A DNA stretch of 64,000 nucleotides from Eubacterium sp. AF16-48 (GTDB taxonomy: Bacteria; Bacillota; Clostridia; Lachnospirales; Lachnospiraceae): NCBI RefSeq assembly GCF_003479405.1, contig NZ_QUHB01000009.1, positions 45,790 to 109,789 on the forward strand. Direction: 5' to 3'. Positions 25,339-35,328 of this stretch are shown here, one piece after another (position 1 is the first letter of the stretch; every line of letters starts with the position of its first letter). Position numbers and translations under genes: made by a program. Under the pieces are notes generated by a model. It had not been told where the DNA came from. It saw only the letters and a program-made list of their open reading frames with translations, and ran no database searches.

Positions 25339-27078
25339 TTATTTATCCTTGTAAGCTAATGCTTCCACACCAACTTCACCTGTACGAACTCTCATAACAT
25401 CTTCTACATTTGTTACGAAAATCTTACCGTCGCCATAGTGTTCAGTATTAAGTGCCTTTCTTGCTGCTGCCACAACAAGTCCCGGATCAACTGTTGAAAC
25501 TACTATGTCAACCTGTACTTTCTTATAAAGGTTCATTGTGGTTGGTACACCTCTGTATCTACCTGTCTTACCTTTCTCAGCTCCACATCCCATTACCTGA
25601 GATACCGTCATTCCCATTACTCCAATAGCATTCATTGTGTCACGAAGTACACCAAATCTTTCTTCCGGACATATAATGGAAATCTTTGTATATCTGCCTT
25701 CTTCTCTTTCGCCAAGAGCAAGAGCAACCGGTTTAACATCTGAAAGGTCAACTGAACCTTCGCTTTCTCCTGCATATGATGGTGCTGCTGGGAGGAAATC
25801 TGCGTAAGCTGATGCAAGGCCATGTTCTGAAATATCCATACCAATGATTTCTTCTTCTGGTTTAACTCTAAGTCCAATTGTATGTTTAATAATCTGGAAT
25901 ACAATTGTCATCATTATTGCTGCGTAAACATCAATTGCTACAATACCTAAAATCTGGATTCCTAAAAGTTTTGCTCCACCACCATAGAATAAACCTGCGT
26001 AGTAAGAACCATCTGCAAATGCATTAACTGTTTCTCCCCTACCTGTTGCAAATAAACCTACGGCAATTGTTCCCCAAACACCGTTTGCCCAGTGAACACC
26101 AACGGCACCAACCGGGTCATCAATGTGGAACTTCTTATCTAAAACTTCTACTACTACATCCACTAATATACCTGAAACTGCACCAATGATTAATGCTCCT
26201 ACAGTATCAACTGAAGCACATCCTGCTGTAATTGCTACCAAACCTGCAAGGGATGCGTTAAGACACATACCAACATCAGGCTTTCCGTCTTTAATCCATG
26301 TAAATATCATACAAACTACTGTTGCTGTTGCCGGTGCAATTGTTGTATTCATAAAGATTGATGCTAAGCTGTCATTGTTTGTAGCTGCTGCACCGTTAAA
26401 TCCATACCATCCAAACCAAAGAATGAAGCATCCTAATGCACCAAGAGTTATTGAGTGACCTGCAATGGCGTTTGATCTGATTTTACCATTAGATCTCTTT
26501 GTGTACTTGCCAATACGAGGTCCCACAATAATGGCTCCAACTAATGCCGCCATACCACCTACAGAGTGAATAACTGCTGAACCTGCGAAATCTACGAAAT
26601 GTAACTGCTGTAACCATCCGTTGCCACCATAGTTCCAAACCCAGCCTGCTTCAATAGGATATACTATTAAGCTGATTGCTGCTGAATAAATACAGTAAGC
26701 ACTGAACTTTGTTCTTTCAGCCATAGCACCTGAAACAATTGTAGCTGCTGTTGCACAGAATACTAACTGAAATACGAACTGTGACCAGTTAAATGTGTCA
26801 TAATGGATAAAGATATCAAGATTTGGAATACCAATAATTCCCATTACATAATCCTCTGACATCATAAGCCCGAAACCTAATACTATGTACATTATAGTAC
26901 CGATACAAAAGTCCATTAAGTTTTTCATAATAATGTTGCCGGCATTCTTTGCTCTTGTGAATCCTGTTTCAACCATTGCGAAGCCTGCCTGCATAAAGAA
27001 TACCAGGCTGGCACCAATAAGGAACCAAATAGCAAAACTGCTGTCTGTTGCTGCTTTAATAATCTCTTGTGCTCCCAT
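25339..27078 (-). CDS. amt: Ammonium transporter fused to a PII-like domain
   Basis: 579 residues. The first ~440 form an Amt/AmtB ammonium channel with about eleven membrane helices. The signature starts include FFMQAGFAMVETGFTRAKNA and later HSVGGMAALVGAIIVGPR and DDPVGAVGVHWANGVWG. After a ~40-residue linker the last ~115 residues are a PII (GlnB/GlnK) domain: VMGMTVSQVMGCGAEKG, YRGVPTTMNLYKK and GDGKIFVTNVEDVMRVRTGE. In free PII proteins the T-loop carries a Tyr for uridylylation (RGAEY); here it reads RGVPT, so that control is absent. The fused domain probably gates the channel by ATP/ADP and 2-oxoglutarate (inference). The start is ATG 27078 after GGAGG; an upstream ATG at 27093 overlaps that site. 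Confidence 0.93.
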   Translation of the reverse strand: MGAQEIIKAATDSSFAIWFLIGASLVFFMQAGFAMVETGFTRAKNAGNIIMKNLMDFCIGTIMYIVLGFGLMMSEDYVMGIIGIPNLDIFIHYDTFNWSQFVFQLVFCATAATIVSGAMAERTKFSAYCIYSAAISLIVYPIEAGWVWNYGGNGWLQQLHFVDFAGSAVIHSVGGMAALVGAIIVGPRIGKYTKRSNGKIRSNAIAGHSITLGALGCFILWFGWYGFNGAAATNNDSLASIFMNTTIAPATATVVCMIFTWIKDGKPDVGMCLNASLAGLVAITAGCASVDTVGALIIGAVSGILVDVVVEVLDKKFHIDDPVGAVGVHWANGVWGTIAVGLFATGRGETVNAFADGSYYAGLFYGGGAKLLGIQILGIVAIDVYAAIMMTIVFQIIKHTIGLRVKPEEEIIGMDISEHGLASAYADFLPAAPSYAGESEGSVDLSDVKPVALALGEREEGRYTKISIICPEERFGVLRDTMNAIGVMGMTVSQVMGCGAEKGKTGRYRGVPTTMNLYKKVQVDIVVSTVDPGLVVAAARKALNTEHYGDGKIFVTNVEDVMRVRTGEVGVEALAYKDK

Positions 27079-27121
27079 AACTAATTCCTCCATTCTTTTT
27101 TAGTCCTAAATAATATTTTTA

Positions 27122-27153
27122 CCTGGAAAACATTTAAAGGGGATGTTTTCCCA
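27122..27153. repeat. Inverted repeat upstream of the Amt-PII gene
   Basis: CTGGAAAACAT and ATGTTTTCCCAG form a stem of about 10 bp in the 5' region of the amt gene. There is no U-tract, so it is more likely an operator or leader structure than a terminator. Function unknown. Confidence 0.35.
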
Positions 27154-27216
27154 GACGACACAATTACTGAATTTGCCATTGTGCTTTTCAATAATTATGT
27201 GCTCTCAGAAACGAAA

Positions 27217-27247
27217 AAGGGAGCTAGACCTTTACGTCTGCTCCCTT
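27217..27247 (-). terminator. Second terminator downstream of transketolase genes
   Basis: AAGGGAGC / GCTCCCTT with a 15-base loop, followed on the minus strand by TTTCGTTT. It backs up the hairpin at 27324-27358. Confidence 0.7.
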
Positions 27248-27323
27248 GCATTTCGTTCAACATGCATTAGTATAACATCATATTTTTTTATTTCAATGGA
27301 TAAATCACTTTTGCTAATAAAAA

Positions 27324-27358
27324 AAAGTCCAAATTTAATTTTCTTAAATTCAGACTTT
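27324..27358 (-). terminator. Terminator of the transketolase operon
   Basis: The minus strand reads AAAGTCTGAATTTAA / TTAAATTTGGACTTT with a 5-base loop, followed by five further Ts. It lies 65 bases after the last transketolase codon. Confidence 0.85.
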
Positions 27359-27422
27359 AATTTATTAATGTTAGGTTTTATTTCGTAAACTTTTTTCCGT
27401 TTTTTATAAACTTTATTAAAGA

Positions 27423-28364
27423 TTACTGTATATTCTCCTTAATTTTATTATATATGCCTTCTCCATCCAGTCCAAACTCTTTTATAAGCTCTAAAGCCGG
27501 TCCTGAATGTCCAAACACGTCATTTACACCTATCTTAGTTACCTTTGTAGGGCATTTTGCACTTAATGCATCACATACTGCACTTCCTAAACCACCAATT
27601 ACGGAATGTTCTTCCACTGTAAACACATTCTTAGTCTTTTCAGCGGATTTTACAATTATATCTTCATCTAAAGGCTTAATTGTATGAATATTAATAACCT
27701 CGGCACTAATTCCCTCTGCTGCAAGTTTTTCTGCTGCTTCAAGGGCATAAGACACCATAAGACCGGTAGCAACAATTGTAATGTCACTTCCCTGACGCAT
27801 TAATATGCCTTTTCCAATTTCAAATTTATAATTGTTTTCATCATTAATAACCGGTGCTGCAAGACGTCCAAATCTCATATATACAGGGCCTTCCATTTCA
27901 TATGCTGCCTTTACTGCTGCACGGGCTTCCACATCATCACATGGATTTATAACTGTCATTCCCGGTATAACTCTCATAAGCGCAATATCTTCATTACACT
28001 GATGTGTGGCACCGTCTTCTCCTACAGAAATTCCTGCATGAGTTGCCCCGATTTTTACATTAAGGTGTGGATATCCTATAGTGTTTCTCACCTGCTCAAA
28101 AGCTCTTCCTGCTGCAAACATTGCAAATGTGCTGGCAAAAGGTACCTTTCCACAGGTAGATAATCCTGCTGCTATTCCCATCATATTAGCTTCTGCAATA
28201 CCGCAGTCAATATGTCTATCAGGAAACTCTTTCTTAAAAATGGCAGTTTTTGTAGCTGCTGCAAGATCCGCATCAAGTACCACAATATCGTCATGTTCCT
28301 TTGCAAGCTCTACAAGTGCTTTACCATAGCTTTCTCTTGTTGCTATCTTCTTTACTTCTGACAT
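27423..28364 (-). CDS. Transketolase, C-terminal subunit
   Basis: 313 residues covering the pyrimidine-binding and C-terminal domains of transketolase, with TRESYGKALVELAKEHDDIV at the start. GATHAGISVGEDGATHQ and YMRFGRLAAP follow, with a transketolase C domain ending in the VIGGLGSAVCDAL region. It pairs with the N-terminal subunit encoded just upstream to form a thiamine diphosphate enzyme that moves two-carbon units in the pentose phosphate pathway. Split transketolases are common in Clostridia and archaea. Its start overlaps the end of the partner gene by 13 bases, implying coupled translation and a fixed ratio. A role in a related two-carbon transfer pathway cannot be excluded. Confidence 0.92.
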   Translation of the reverse strand: MSEVKKIATRESYGKALVELAKEHDDIVVLDADLAAATKTAIFKKEFPDRHIDCGIAEANMMGIAAGLSTCGKVPFASTFAMFAAGRAFEQVRNTIGYPHLNVKIGATHAGISVGEDGATHQCNEDIALMRVIPGMTVINPCDDVEARAAVKAAYEMEGPVYMRFGRLAAPVINDENNYKFEIGKGILMRQGSDITIVATGLMVSYALEAAEKLAAEGISAEVINIHTIKPLDEDIIVKSAEKTKNVFTVEEHSVIGGLGSAVCDALSAKCPTKVTKIGVNDVFGHSGPALELIKEFGLDGEGIYNKIKENIQ

Positions 28365-29188
28365 AATGCTTCACCTGCTTTCTCTAATTCTTCCATTGCC
28401 ACGGCAAACTGTTCATCATTAGGTGCTGCGCCATGCCAATTTACCTGATTTTCCATAAACGAAACCCCTTTTCCCTTTACGGTATTCATAATAATGGCTG
28501 TAGGCTGTCCCTTTGTATTTTTTGCCTCATTAAGGGCATTTCTTATTTCATCAAAATCATGTCCGTTAATTACAATAACATGAAAATTAAATGCTTCAAA
28601 CTTCTTATCAATAGGGTATGGTGAACATACTTCTTCCACTGTTCCGTCAATCTGAAGATTATTGTTATCTACTATTACCACAAGATTGTCTAACTTTCTG
28701 TGTCCGGCAAACATTGCTGCCTCCCAAACCTGTCCTTCTTCTATTTCACCATCACCTAATAATGTGTATACTCTGTAATCCTTATGATCCATTTTGCCTG
28801 CCAATGCCATACCTACTGCTGTAGATACTCCCTGACCTAATGAACCTGATGACATATCAACTCCCGGAGTATGCTTCATATCAGGATGTCCCTGCAAATA
28901 TGAATCCGGCTTACGAAGTGTCACAATATCTTCTTTTGGAATAAATCCTTTTTCAGCAAGTACTCCATATAAAACAGGTGCTGCATGTCCCTTTGATAAA
29001 ACAAATCTGTCTCTGTTAGGATTTTTTGGATTTTTGGCATCAACATTCATTTCCTCATAATACAGGAAAGTTACCATATCAGCAGCTGATAAAGAGCCGC
29101 CCGGATGTCCTGATTTTGCACTGTGAAGACCTGTAACAATGTTTTTCCTTACTTCGTTAGCAATCTTTTTTAACTGTAAATTTTCCAT
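28352..29188 (-). CDS. Transketolase, N-terminal (thiamine diphosphate-binding) subunit
   Basis: 278 residues forming the diphosphate-binding half of transketolase. Seen: GLHSAKSGHPGGSLSAADM at the start, GHAAPVLYG, SGSLGQGVSTAVGMALAG, and the thiamine diphosphate motif GDGEIEEGQVWEAA through VDNNNLQIDG. It is incomplete without the C-terminal subunit, whose gene overlaps its 3' end by 13 bases. Starts ATG 29188; the TPR-ATPase gene ends 14 bases upstream, so a shared transcript is likely. Length fits the split-enzyme N subunits of Firmicutes. Confidence 0.93.
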   Translation of the reverse strand: MENLQLKKIANEVRKNIVTGLHSAKSGHPGGSLSAADMVTFLYYEEMNVDAKNPKNPNRDRFVLSKGHAAPVLYGVLAEKGFIPKEDIVTLRKPDSYLQGHPDMKHTPGVDMSSGSLGQGVSTAVGMALAGKMDHKDYRVYTLLGDGEIEEGQVWEAAMFAGHRKLDNLVVIVDNNNLQIDGTVEEVCSPYPIDKKFEAFNFHVIVINGHDFDEIRNALNEAKNTKGQPTAIIMNTVKGKGVSFMENQVNWHGAAPNDEQFAVAMEELEKAGEALCQK

Positions 29189-29202
29189 TGTTTCTTCCTT
29201 TC

Positions 29203-32190
29203 TTATACATTAAAATCTGATTCTACCAATATGTTATTACCTTCCTCATCTTTTTTAGATGCGAAGATACCCTTTAGCTTTCTTCCTATTCTTCTTGATT
29301 TAGAAATAGCCTCATCTACAATGCTTTCAACATCACTTCTGCCAATTCCCTTATTTACACCAAAGAAGTCATCTATAGCCTTATAAAATGCAAGGTTTGC
29401 AACCTCGTCAAAAACATATCCCTTGTCTTTTGCATAGCGTTTACCATATTCTACCCATTCCTTAATGTCGTATTCTCTTATGGTAACTACATGATTAAAT
29501 ACCCTTGCAGCCCTCTGGGATTCATTTAATATCTTTGTCATTCCATCAGTTTCGCCTTCTAAGATAATAATCATGTCATCTGTAAACATACCTGATACAT
29601 CTGTTATTTCACTTAATGTCATAGGTCCTAACCTGTCAGCATTTTCAATAATCAAATCACTTCCAAGAAGCTTTGATAACACTGTTCTAAAACCTTTTCT
29701 GTTAAGTGCCACAGCATCTATTTTTGCCAGTTTTCTGTTTCTTCTGCCACGCTTTTTATTTACAAGCTTAATAATTTCTATGGCAAGTGTGGTTTTACCC
29801 GTCTTTTCACTTCCCATAATAACTATATTGCCCTCTGCTGAATTTCCATTAGGCTTGTAATTAATAATTAAATCCTTTAAAACATCCCTTATATTGGTGT
29901 CAAATCCTTCCACATTAAGATAGTTTTTAAAAGCTGACAGTTCTTCCTCTGTTAAAACTATTTCAGGCTCTACGTCCTCTGCAGAATCTCCATTAGTCTT
30001 ATCGGTAGGCAGAATCTCCTCATTATATATCGGCTTTGCCTTTTTCCTTACTATAGCCTTGTCAGTATTTCCTTCTTTTCCTTCTTCCTTTGTATCATCC
30101 GGTTTTGCCTGTTTATCTTCCGGTTCTTCCGTTACCTCCGGTGTCACTTCTTCTTCCTCTTCCTTCGGCTCTTCTAATACTTCAGGTGATTGGCTTAAAT
30201 TTTCATCCGGCTTTTCCTCTTCTACCATGTCAGGTACCTTGATTTCTAATTTTCCTTCTTCTACAATACCTGCTCCTGAAAGAATTTCTATACTTGCTGA
30301 TGTAGCATTTTTAACCTTTAAATTCATGCCCGGCTTTTCAGCCTTTGGTGCCTCTGACTTTTGATTTTCAGTTTCTCTGACAGCAGATTTTAATTCATCT
30401 TCTGTTGGAAGTTCCTGGGTAACAAATCCTGAGTTGTCTATCTTAAGGTCTGCTACCATATCATCTTCTATTTCTTCCGGTTCTAAATTATTCTGTGCTT
30501 CCCTTTGGGCTTTAGGCTCTACATCCGTTTCCGGCTCAATTTCCGGTTCAGATTGTGCTTTCTGTTCAGCTTTAGCCTCAGGCTCAATTTCTGCTTTCTG
30601 TTCAGCTTCAATCTCTACCTCAGGCTCGGTTTCTACTTCCGGCTGTGGTTTTACCTCTGCCTCAGGTTCATTTTCCGGCTCAATAACCTCCTCTTCAACC
30701 TGTCCATCCTTCTGCAAATTATCTTCGCTGTTAAAATGAAGTAATTCATCCTTTTCCTTTAGAGATTCCTCTAACTCCTCTCTTGCAGAAGTTGCCTCAT
30801 CTATAATATTTACAGCCTGCTTAACAGTATCCGCCTTTAATATGCCTCTTTCCTGAAGTTTCCTTAATATATCCGCAACTCCATTCATGTCACTAATGGT
30901 ATTTTCGGCTTCATTCTGTTCCTGTACCGGCCCTGTTTCTTCTTTCAAATCCTCCGAATGGGATTTTTCCTGTATTTCCGATGTTTCATCTTTTTCTGCT
31001 TCCGGTTCTTTCTTATCCTCCGTAACTTCTGACTGCAAAGATGATTCATCAGCCTCCCTGCTTTGGGCTTTTGCCTTTTCACCTTCTAAGTCCGTTACTA
31101 TTTCTTCCATTACCGGCTCTTTTTCAGTTTCATCCTCTTCTTCAAGTTCTGAAACCTCTTCCTCGATTTTTTCTTCATCTACCGGCTGTTCAGCTATTTC
31201 TGCCTCTTCCATTAACTCCTCAATGGTTTTATTGTTTAAGTCATCCTCTTCGGATTTTAATATAATTTCTTCCATATCGCCATTCATTTTAGGAAAAATC
31301 TTTGTTTCTCCTAAATTACCTGAAGCTGTATTGTCAAAAATTCTTGTTTTCGAAAGTTCGTCCTCTGTCTCCTTATTCTGTGCCATCTTAGACTGTTCTT
31401 TCTTCTCGTCTGCAAGAATCTCTTTCACGCTGTCTGCCACTGCTGCCTGAATATCCTCCTCCGCAGTTTGTGGTTCCACCTTAATTTCAGGAATATCATG
31501 AACAATATCCATTTTAACATCTAACGGCTTTAATTCCTCCGCATGCTTTTTAGCTGCTTCGGCTTCCATTGCTATTTTTTTCTTGTTTTCATCATATTTT
31601 TCCTGCTGTGCAGGGGTTAGCGGGCTATACATTTTCTTAAGATCCATTGCCTTAAATACATATTTTCCCTCAGCAAACCAAAGGCATATTTCATCACATA
31701 TATCAATACATTTCTGCTTGTCACCGATTATGTGATACAGTTTGGCTAACTCATATGCCCATCTTTCCTCCATATCAATATTAACATACTCCTCCAGTAT
31801 GCCAATTAACTCTTCAATAGGCTTTTCCTGTGCCTTTGCCATTTTGTATTTAAGCACAAATCTTGATGTATCCCTAGGTGCCATTTCCACGAAATCTTCG
31901 TAATAATCCTTAGCTGCGGTAAAATCTTTTGTCTTTATTGACAAAAGACATAGCTTATACGCTATATGACGACCGGTATTTGTGTTTTCATAGGCTGTAA
32001 GAAGCACTTCTTTTGCCTTCTCATAATTATGGTTTAATTCATATGCATTTGCCACGATGTTAAGTAAATTGTTATCTTTAATTTTCTTTATATCCAAAGC
32101 ATCTGCTATTTTACCTGCCTCTTCGTAATCCCTGTCATGCAGTGCTCTTTTTATTTCCTCTAATTTCAGCTTCTGCTCGTTTTTGTCCAT
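29203..32190 (-). CDS. TPR-acidic linker-P-loop ATPase, uncharacterised
   Basis: 995 residues in three parts. Residues ~1-200 are helical TPR-like repeats (YEEAGKIADALD, NHNYEKAKEVLLTAYENTN, FTAAKDYYEDFVEMAPRD). Residues ~210-770 are a very acidic, low-complexity linker rich in Glu/Pro/Lys repeats such as EPEAEVKPQPEVETEPEVE, surely disordered. Residues ~785-985 form an AAA-like nucleotide-binding domain with Walker A MGSEKTGKTT and a Walker B-like stretch DDMIIILEGE, ending in basic helices. It is cytosolic, with no signal or membrane segment. I do not recognise a characterised homolog. It resembles scaffold-type ATPases: TPRs for partner binding, a tether, and a switch domain. It lies between recR and split transketolase genes on the same strand. 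Starts ATG 32190 after AGAGGA. Confidence 0.75.
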   Translation of the reverse strand: MDKNEQKLKLEEIKRALHDRDYEEAGKIADALDIKKIKDNNLLNIVANAYELNHNYEKAKEVLLTAYENTNTGRHIAYKLCLLSIKTKDFTAAKDYYEDFVEMAPRDTSRFVLKYKMAKAQEKPIEELIGILEEYVNIDMEERWAYELAKLYHIIGDKQKCIDICDEICLWFAEGKYVFKAMDLKKMYSPLTPAQQEKYDENKKKIAMEAEAAKKHAEELKPLDVKMDIVHDIPEIKVEPQTAEEDIQAAVADSVKEILADEKKEQSKMAQNKETEDELSKTRIFDNTASGNLGETKIFPKMNGDMEEIILKSEEDDLNNKTIEELMEEAEIAEQPVDEEKIEEEVSELEEEDETEKEPVMEEIVTDLEGEKAKAQSREADESSLQSEVTEDKKEPEAEKDETSEIQEKSHSEDLKEETGPVQEQNEAENTISDMNGVADILRKLQERGILKADTVKQAVNIIDEATSAREELEESLKEKDELLHFNSEDNLQKDGQVEEEVIEPENEPEAEVKPQPEVETEPEVEIEAEQKAEIEPEAKAEQKAQSEPEIEPETDVEPKAQREAQNNLEPEEIEDDMVADLKIDNSGFVTQELPTEDELKSAVRETENQKSEAPKAEKPGMNLKVKNATSASIEILSGAGIVEEGKLEIKVPDMVEEEKPDENLSQSPEVLEEPKEEEEEVTPEVTEEPEDKQAKPDDTKEEGKEGNTDKAIVRKKAKPIYNEEILPTDKTNGDSAEDVEPEIVLTEEELSAFKNYLNVEGFDTNIRDVLKDLIINYKPNGNSAEGNIVIMGSEKTGKTTLAIEIIKLVNKKRGRRNRKLAKIDAVALNRKGFRTVLSKLLGSDLIIENADRLGPMTLSEITDVSGMFTDDMIIILEGETDGMTKILNESQRAARVFNHVVTIREYDIKEWVEYGKRYAKDKGYVFDEVANLAFYKAIDDFFGVNKGIGRSDVESIVDEAISKSRRIGRKLKGIFASKKDEEGNNILVESDFNV

Positions 32191-32232
32191 TTGAATTCCT
32201 CTTATTTTAATATTTATCCATGCTTACATTTT

Positions 32233-32829
32233 CTAAACCGTAACTCGTCCCTGTAATGCCCTGAGCAATGTTACATTATCAATACATTCTAAATCTCCTC
32301 CTACAGGAACACCGCTGGCAATTCTTGTAACCTTTATTCCCAAAGGCTTAACAACCTTGCTGATATACATGGCTGTTGCCTCACCTTCCACACTGGAATT
32401 AGTAGCAATAATCACCTCATTTACGTCGTCCTTCAGACGTTCAAACAGCTCTTTTAAGCGGATATCATTTTGTCCTATACCTGCCATGGGATTTATTGCT
32501 CCGTGAAGTACATGATAAACTCCCTTATACTCTCCGACCTTTTCGTATGCCGCCATGTCTTTGGTAGACTCAACTACCATAATAGTCTTATGGTCTCTTT
32601 CCTTACTACTGCAAATAGGGCATTCGTCCTGGTCAGTAAGGGTACAACATGTCTTACAGTATTTAACATTTTCCTTGGCGTTTATCATGGCATTTGCAAT
32701 ATCCTCTACCTGCTCTTTGGGCATGTCCAAAATATGAAATGCCAGTCTTCCTGCGGTTTTTGCACCCACTCCCGGAAGAGTCGATAATTCTTCAATTAGT
32801 TTTGTTATATATCCACTGTAGTAATCCAA
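32233..32829 (-). CDS. recR: Recombination mediator protein RecR
   Basis: 198 residues, normal RecR length. It has a helix-hairpin-helix start ([20 protein letters not shown]), the four-Cys zinc motif ([18 protein letters not shown]), a Toprim domain ([20 protein letters not shown]) and the C-terminal Walker-B-like [15 protein letters not shown]. It works with RecO/RecF to load RecA at gaps. It follows dnaX and ybaB in the order dnaX-ybaB-recR, which is conserved across many Firmicutes and Proteobacteria. Starts ATG 32829, 30 bases after ybaB. Confidence 0.97.
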   Translation of the reverse strand: MDYYSGYITKLIEELSTLPGVGAKTAGRLAFHILDMPKEQVEDIANAMINAKENVKYCKTCCTLTDQDECPICSSKERDHKTIMVVESTKDMAAYEKVGEYKGVYHVLHGAINPMAGIGQNDIRLKELFERLKDDVNEVIIATNSSVEGEATAMYISKVVKPLGIKVTRIASGVPVGGDLECIDNVTLLRALQGRVTV

Positions 32830-32859
32830 TGTCCTTACCTCTTTCTTTAAGTCAAACTA

Positions 32860-33198
32860 TTAGAACAGTCCGCCTAATCCTCCGGTAATTTTGGACATTT
32901 TCTGTGTTGACATTTCTTCCATTTTTCTTATAGCCTCATTTACTGCTGCCATAACTAAATCCTCTAACATTTCAATGTCATCAGGGTCTACAACTTCCGG
33001 ATCAAGTTTAATTTTTGTAATTTCCTTTGAACCTGAAATTGTAACTTCAACGGCTCCACCACCTGCTGTTGCAGTATATTCGGAAGCTTCAAGTTCTGCC
33101 TGGGCTTCCTCCATCTGCTTCTGCATCTTCTGTGCCTGCTTCATTATATTATTCATATTCCCCGGCATTCCTCCCGGAAATCCACCTCTTTTTGCCAT
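32860..33198 (-). CDS. ybaB: YbaB/EbfC nucleoid-associated protein
   Basis: 112 residues. A Met/Gln-rich start ([20 protein letters not shown]), the family core [20 protein letters not shown] and a C-terminal helix ([17 protein letters not shown]) identify the YbaB/EbfC dimer that binds DNA with little specificity. The gene starts one base after the dnaX stop codon, with its GGAGGATTT site inside the dnaX end, so translation is coupled. The N-terminus is Gly/Pro-rich ([10 protein letters not shown]), as in Firmicutes versions. Confidence 0.95.
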   Translation of the reverse strand: MAKRGGFPGGMPGNMNNIMKQAQKMQKQMEEAQAELEASEYTATAGGGAVEVTISGSKEITKIKLDPEVVDPDDIEMLEDLVMAAVNEAIRKMEEMSTQKMSKITGGLGGLF

Positions 33199-33199
33199 T

Positions 33200-34762
33200 T
33201 TAAAAATCCTCCTGTACTACTTCCATATTAATATTCTTTAACACAACCTCCTGGAAATAATCTCCAAAGTTTTGGTTGCCTTCAAGCATTGTCATTTCTA
33301 CCTTGACCTGCTTATTAATTTCTTCACTTATTATATTATTAAGCATTTCTATAATCTCAGGTTTATTGCAGCCCTCATATCCGATAGCTCCCGGATTAAA
33401 TACTATAAGAAGGGTATCATCCCCTTTGACACTAAACCTGGCATCATTTAGAAATGTCTTATACGGATTTGAAATATGTCTTTTTACCTTTCCCCAGTTA
33501 TCCACTACATACTGGATATCTGCCGGAACAGGCTTGTCAAAGACTTTTTTAGGTTTACTTTCTACCTTCTCCTCAGTTGCAGGCACCGCTACCTTTGCCA
33601 CAAAATCCCCCTTTTCCATTTTGTTTTCCAAAATAGAAATTCTGTTAATTAGGGATGCCGTATCATTTTCCATCTGAGGCTTATTTAGTTTTATAAGTGC
33701 AATTTCTATCAGCACTCTTTTATTTGAAGCATATTTTATCTGACCGGCAAGTTCTGAGAACACCCGTATATATCTCATTATTACATCTGTCTCAACCATT
33801 GATGCTTCTTCCTTTAATGCCTCTATACGTTCTGCCGAAGCATCTATAAAATCCGTTGCTCCGTCAGAAGTCTTTATAAGCATTAAATTACGCAGGTACC
33901 ATATAAAATCACTGACAAACTGCCCTAGTTCTCTTCCCTGCATAACCATTTCATCTAATATGTTAATACATTCAGTAACATTCCCTGCAATAATACTTCT
34001 GGTAAGTCTGCTGAAAATTTCATTGTCAACTGCCCCTAAAACCTCTAACACATTTTCGTAGGTTAGCTTCTGTCCCAGATAAAACGCTATACACTGGTCT
34101 AAAAGACTAAGAGCATCACGCATGGAGCCATCCGCTGCCTTTGCCACATATCTGATAGCCTTATCCTCTACCTCTATGCCTTCCTTTTCCATTAATTCCG
34201 TAAGTCTGGCAGCTATTGTATCTATGGTGATTCTTTTAAAATCATACCTCTGACACCTTGATAAAATAGTTATTGGTATTTTATGGGGTTCTGTAGTAGC
34301 CAAAATAAACATTACATATGACGGTGGTTCCTCTAATGTTTTTAAAAGTGCATTAAAAGCACCAATGGATAACATATGCACCTCGTCGATAATGTACACG
34401 GTATACTTTCCATTAGCCGGCGTATATTGGATTTCATCTCTTATCTGACGAATATTATCTACACCGTTGTTTGATGCCGCATCTATTTCAACTACATTCA
34501 TTGCACTGCCTGAATTAATTGCCCGACACGTTTCACATTCATTGCACGGGCTTCCATCTATAGGGTGTTCACAGTTTACAGCTCTGGCAAAAATCTTCGC
34601 CACACTTGTTTTTCCTGTTCCCCGTGTTCCACAAAAAAGATATGCATGTCCTATTCTGTTAGCATTAATCTGATTTTTAAGCGTCTGTACTATATGATCC
34701 TGCCCTTTAACCTGCTCAAATGATGTAGGTCTGAATTTTCTGTATAATGCTGTATAAGACAT
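33200..34762 (-). CDS. dnaX: DNA polymerase III subunit gamma/tau
   Basis: 520 residues. The AAA+ clamp-loader domain is complete: [20 protein letters not shown], Walker [18 protein letters not shown], a four-Cys zinc site ([17 protein letters not shown]), Walker [21 protein letters not shown] and the sensor-1 region [19 protein letters not shown]. The tau part is short (~150 residues), as in many Clostridia. The start is ATG 34762 with AAGGGAG upstream; a longer frame would begin at GTG 34786 and contain that site. It loads the sliding clamp at the replication fork and heads the dnaX-ybaB-recR cluster. Confidence 0.97.
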   Translation of the reverse strand: MSYTALYRKFRPTSFEQVKGQDHIVQTLKNQINANRIGHAYLFCGTRGTGKTSVAKIFARAVNCEHPIDGSPCNECETCRAINSGSAMNVVEIDAASNNGVDNIRQIRDEIQYTPANGKYTVYIIDEVHMLSIGAFNALLKTLEEPPSYVMFILATTEPHKIPITILSRCQRYDFKRITIDTIAARLTELMEKEGIEVEDKAIRYVAKAADGSMRDALSLLDQCIAFYLGQKLTYENVLEVLGAVDNEIFSRLTRSIIAGNVTECINILDEMVMQGRELGQFVSDFIWYLRNLMLIKTSDGATDFIDASAERIEALKEEASMVETDVIMRYIRVFSELAGQIKYASNKRVLIEIALIKLNKPQMENDTASLINRISILENKMEKGDFVAKVAVPATEEKVESKPKKVFDKPVPADIQYVVDNWGKVKRHISNPYKTFLNDARFSVKGDDTLLIVFNPGAIGYEGCNKPEIIEMLNNIISEEINKQVKVEMTMLEGNQNFGDYFQEVVLKNINMEVVQEDF

Positions 34763-34853
34763 GTTTTCTCCCTTCGTAATATTCACGCAAAATTGTTTTT
34801 TTAGATTTTGGGCGCACTACACCCATTGCGCCTTTGGAATCATTATAAACCAA

Positions 34854-34887
34854 AAAAGTTTTCCATACAAGACGTTGGAAAACTTTT
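34854..34887 (-). terminator. Terminator downstream of the 34925 gene remnant
   Basis: AAAAGTTTTCCA / TGGAAAACTTTT with a 10-base loop, ending in a run of six Ts on the minus strand, 92 bases before dnaX. It separates dnaX from upstream transcription. Confidence 0.85.
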
Positions 34888-34924
34888 CTATATTTTTATT
34901 AAGTATATTGACACTTATATGTCT

Positions 34925-35270
34925 TTATTTAATTTTACTCATTATGTAATCATATACCTCTGTTGGAATCTTATAATAACTTTTATCTACACGGCAATAT
35001 CCATTATTATCGTCCGGTGAATATATTTCCACCATATCTCCTGAGGGTTCAATTTTTAAGTATGCAACGGGAGCTGATTTAAGCTCAAATCGGTTAATCT
35101 TCTCCCATTTTCCGGTATCCTCCACACTATCTGATGCATTGTCAATGCTGTTGGAATTTTGCTTATTGGTATTTTCCTCATTTTCCACTGCCTGTTCATA
35201 TGCTGACTGTGCCTGAGTAAGCTGTTCCTGCAATTTAGTAAGCTGCTCTTCAAGTTGTGTTTTTGTCTAT
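34925..35270 (-). pseudogene. Truncated gene end, coiled-coil and small C-terminal domain
   Basis: The open frame reads TQLEEQLTKLQEQLTQAQ, then an Asn/Ser/Asp-rich linker, then a compact end (LKIEPSGDMVEIYSPDDNNG, YYKIPTEVYDYIMSKIK). An in-frame stop lies just upstream (~35271) and the only start codon is TTG 35233 with no convincing ribosome binding site. I read it as the last third of a lost larger protein, probably a membrane protein with a coiled coil. It sits directly behind the SRP RNA terminator. It could still be expressed as a ~100-residue protein. Confidence 0.45.
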
Positions 35271-35328
35271 CCGGTGTTAATAGGGTGTATTTTTCGTGAG
35301 AATTAAATGAATAAAACCAGGCACACAA

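Noticed and set aside
30887..31450. Plus-strand 187-codon open frame rich in Ser
   Set aside because: Antisense of the Glu-rich linker of the TPR-ATPase; Glu codons read backwards give Ser/Phe.
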